64,000 bases of DNA from Flavobacteriales bacterium. GTDB taxonomy: Bacteria > Bacteroidota > Bacteroidia > Flavobacteriales_F > PHOS-HE28. Every line of letters begins with the position of its first letter. Position 1 is the first letter of the stretch. Where the stretch lies: assembly GCA_016713865.1 (NCBI GenBank), contig JADJOG010000022.1:5579-69578 (forward strand), given 5' to 3'. Positions 63,938 through 64,000 of the stretch are shown piece after piece. Below the pieces are notes generated by a model, which was not told where the DNA came from, did no database searches, and was given only the letters and a program-made list of their open reading frames with translations. A program made the position numbers and the translations under genes.

Positions 63938-63996
63938 CCAAGGGAGCGTTGCCCGAGAGGGGTCCTTTGTGTTAGGCCCAAAACGCTCCTGCTTGG
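63938..63996 (-). promoter_or_regulatory. Structured 5' leader of rpsA
   Basis: Upstream of the rpsA ATG (63907), GGAGCGTT (63943-63950) pairs with AACGCTCC (63982-63989) and is extended by CCAAG with CTTGG after a small bulge. The stem begins about 30 bases before the start codon. It could be an autoregulatory S1 leader; the true promoter is probably outside the window. Confidence 0.4.
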
Positions 63997-64000
63997 GCCG

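Noticed and set aside
1..64000. tRNA, rRNA, CRISPR arrays, insertion sequences or phage genes
   Set aside because: I looked for cloverleaf-like ends, regularly spaced repeats, transposase motifs and phage structural genes and saw none I could support.

Overview
The window is from a Bacteroidota genome, most likely a high-GC member of the Flavobacteriales. The evidence is type IX secretion sorting tails of type A (8635-10279, 59177-59934) and type B (49066-51198), a PorE-like OmpA/PD40 outer-membrane protein, DUF4294, DUF2141, DUF4412 and TIGR02757 family proteins, many short lipoproteins, and promoter boxes of the Bacteroidota type (TAnnTTTG). The sequence is clearly above 50% GC, gene-dense, with many 4-base ATGA overlaps and a few convergent overlaps. 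I see no rRNA, tRNA, CRISPR array, prophage or insertion sequence.

Layout. 0-5 kb: end of a 2-oxoacid dehydrogenase E2 gene, an OmpA/PD40 protein, then a methyltransferase, a DEDDh exonuclease and a decayed FAH-family gene. 4.9-7.6 kb: a Kdo-type cluster of kdsA, a transaldolase fused to a CBS pair, and a KdsC-like phosphatase; this is the most unusual locus. 7.6-12 kb (minus): mnmA, a lipoprotein, a secreted S8 protease, aat and DUF2141, tightly packed. 12-24 kb: a MORN-like protein, hutI, a CPBP protease, trmD-rplS, aroC, a transaldolase-YciO fusion, a lipoprotein-Nnr fusion, an outer-membrane barrel and pcm. 24-34 kb: oxidoreductase, lipoprotein, sugar-phosphate transferase, 3-hydroxyacyl-CoA dehydrogenase, two tandem GT39-like membrane glycosyltransferases, an epimerase, a GT2 and a GNAT; much of this looks like surface-glycan and lipid metabolism. 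34-44 kb: DUF4294, accC, a hydrolase, a nitronate monooxygenase-like protein, sucC, a LolD-like ATPase, DUF4412, YdeI-like and TIGR02757. 43.4-48.1 kb (minus): arginase, ctlX, argS, fabG. 48-60 kb: lipoprotein, large type-B secreted protein, coiled-coil protein, bifunctional ftcD (histidine degradation, with hutI), membrane patatin, N-acetylglucosamine kinase-like protein, a LuxR-type regulator, RNase Z, a secreted protein and a STAS protein. 60-64 kb (minus): pyrB, pyrR and rpsA.

Two global observations affect reading of the window. First, about sixteen genes, several of them essential (accC, fabG, argS, pyrB, rpsA), are interrupted by single-base frameshifts or stops, several at short homopolymers. 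Residual sequencing or consensus error is a better explanation than mass pseudogenisation; the FAH gene is the exception that looks truly decayed. Second, boxes of the form TAnnTTTG or TAnnTTCG sit 4-54 bases before many start codons, often only 4-7 bases, which suggests leaderless or very short-leader transcripts. These boxes also helped choose several start codons.
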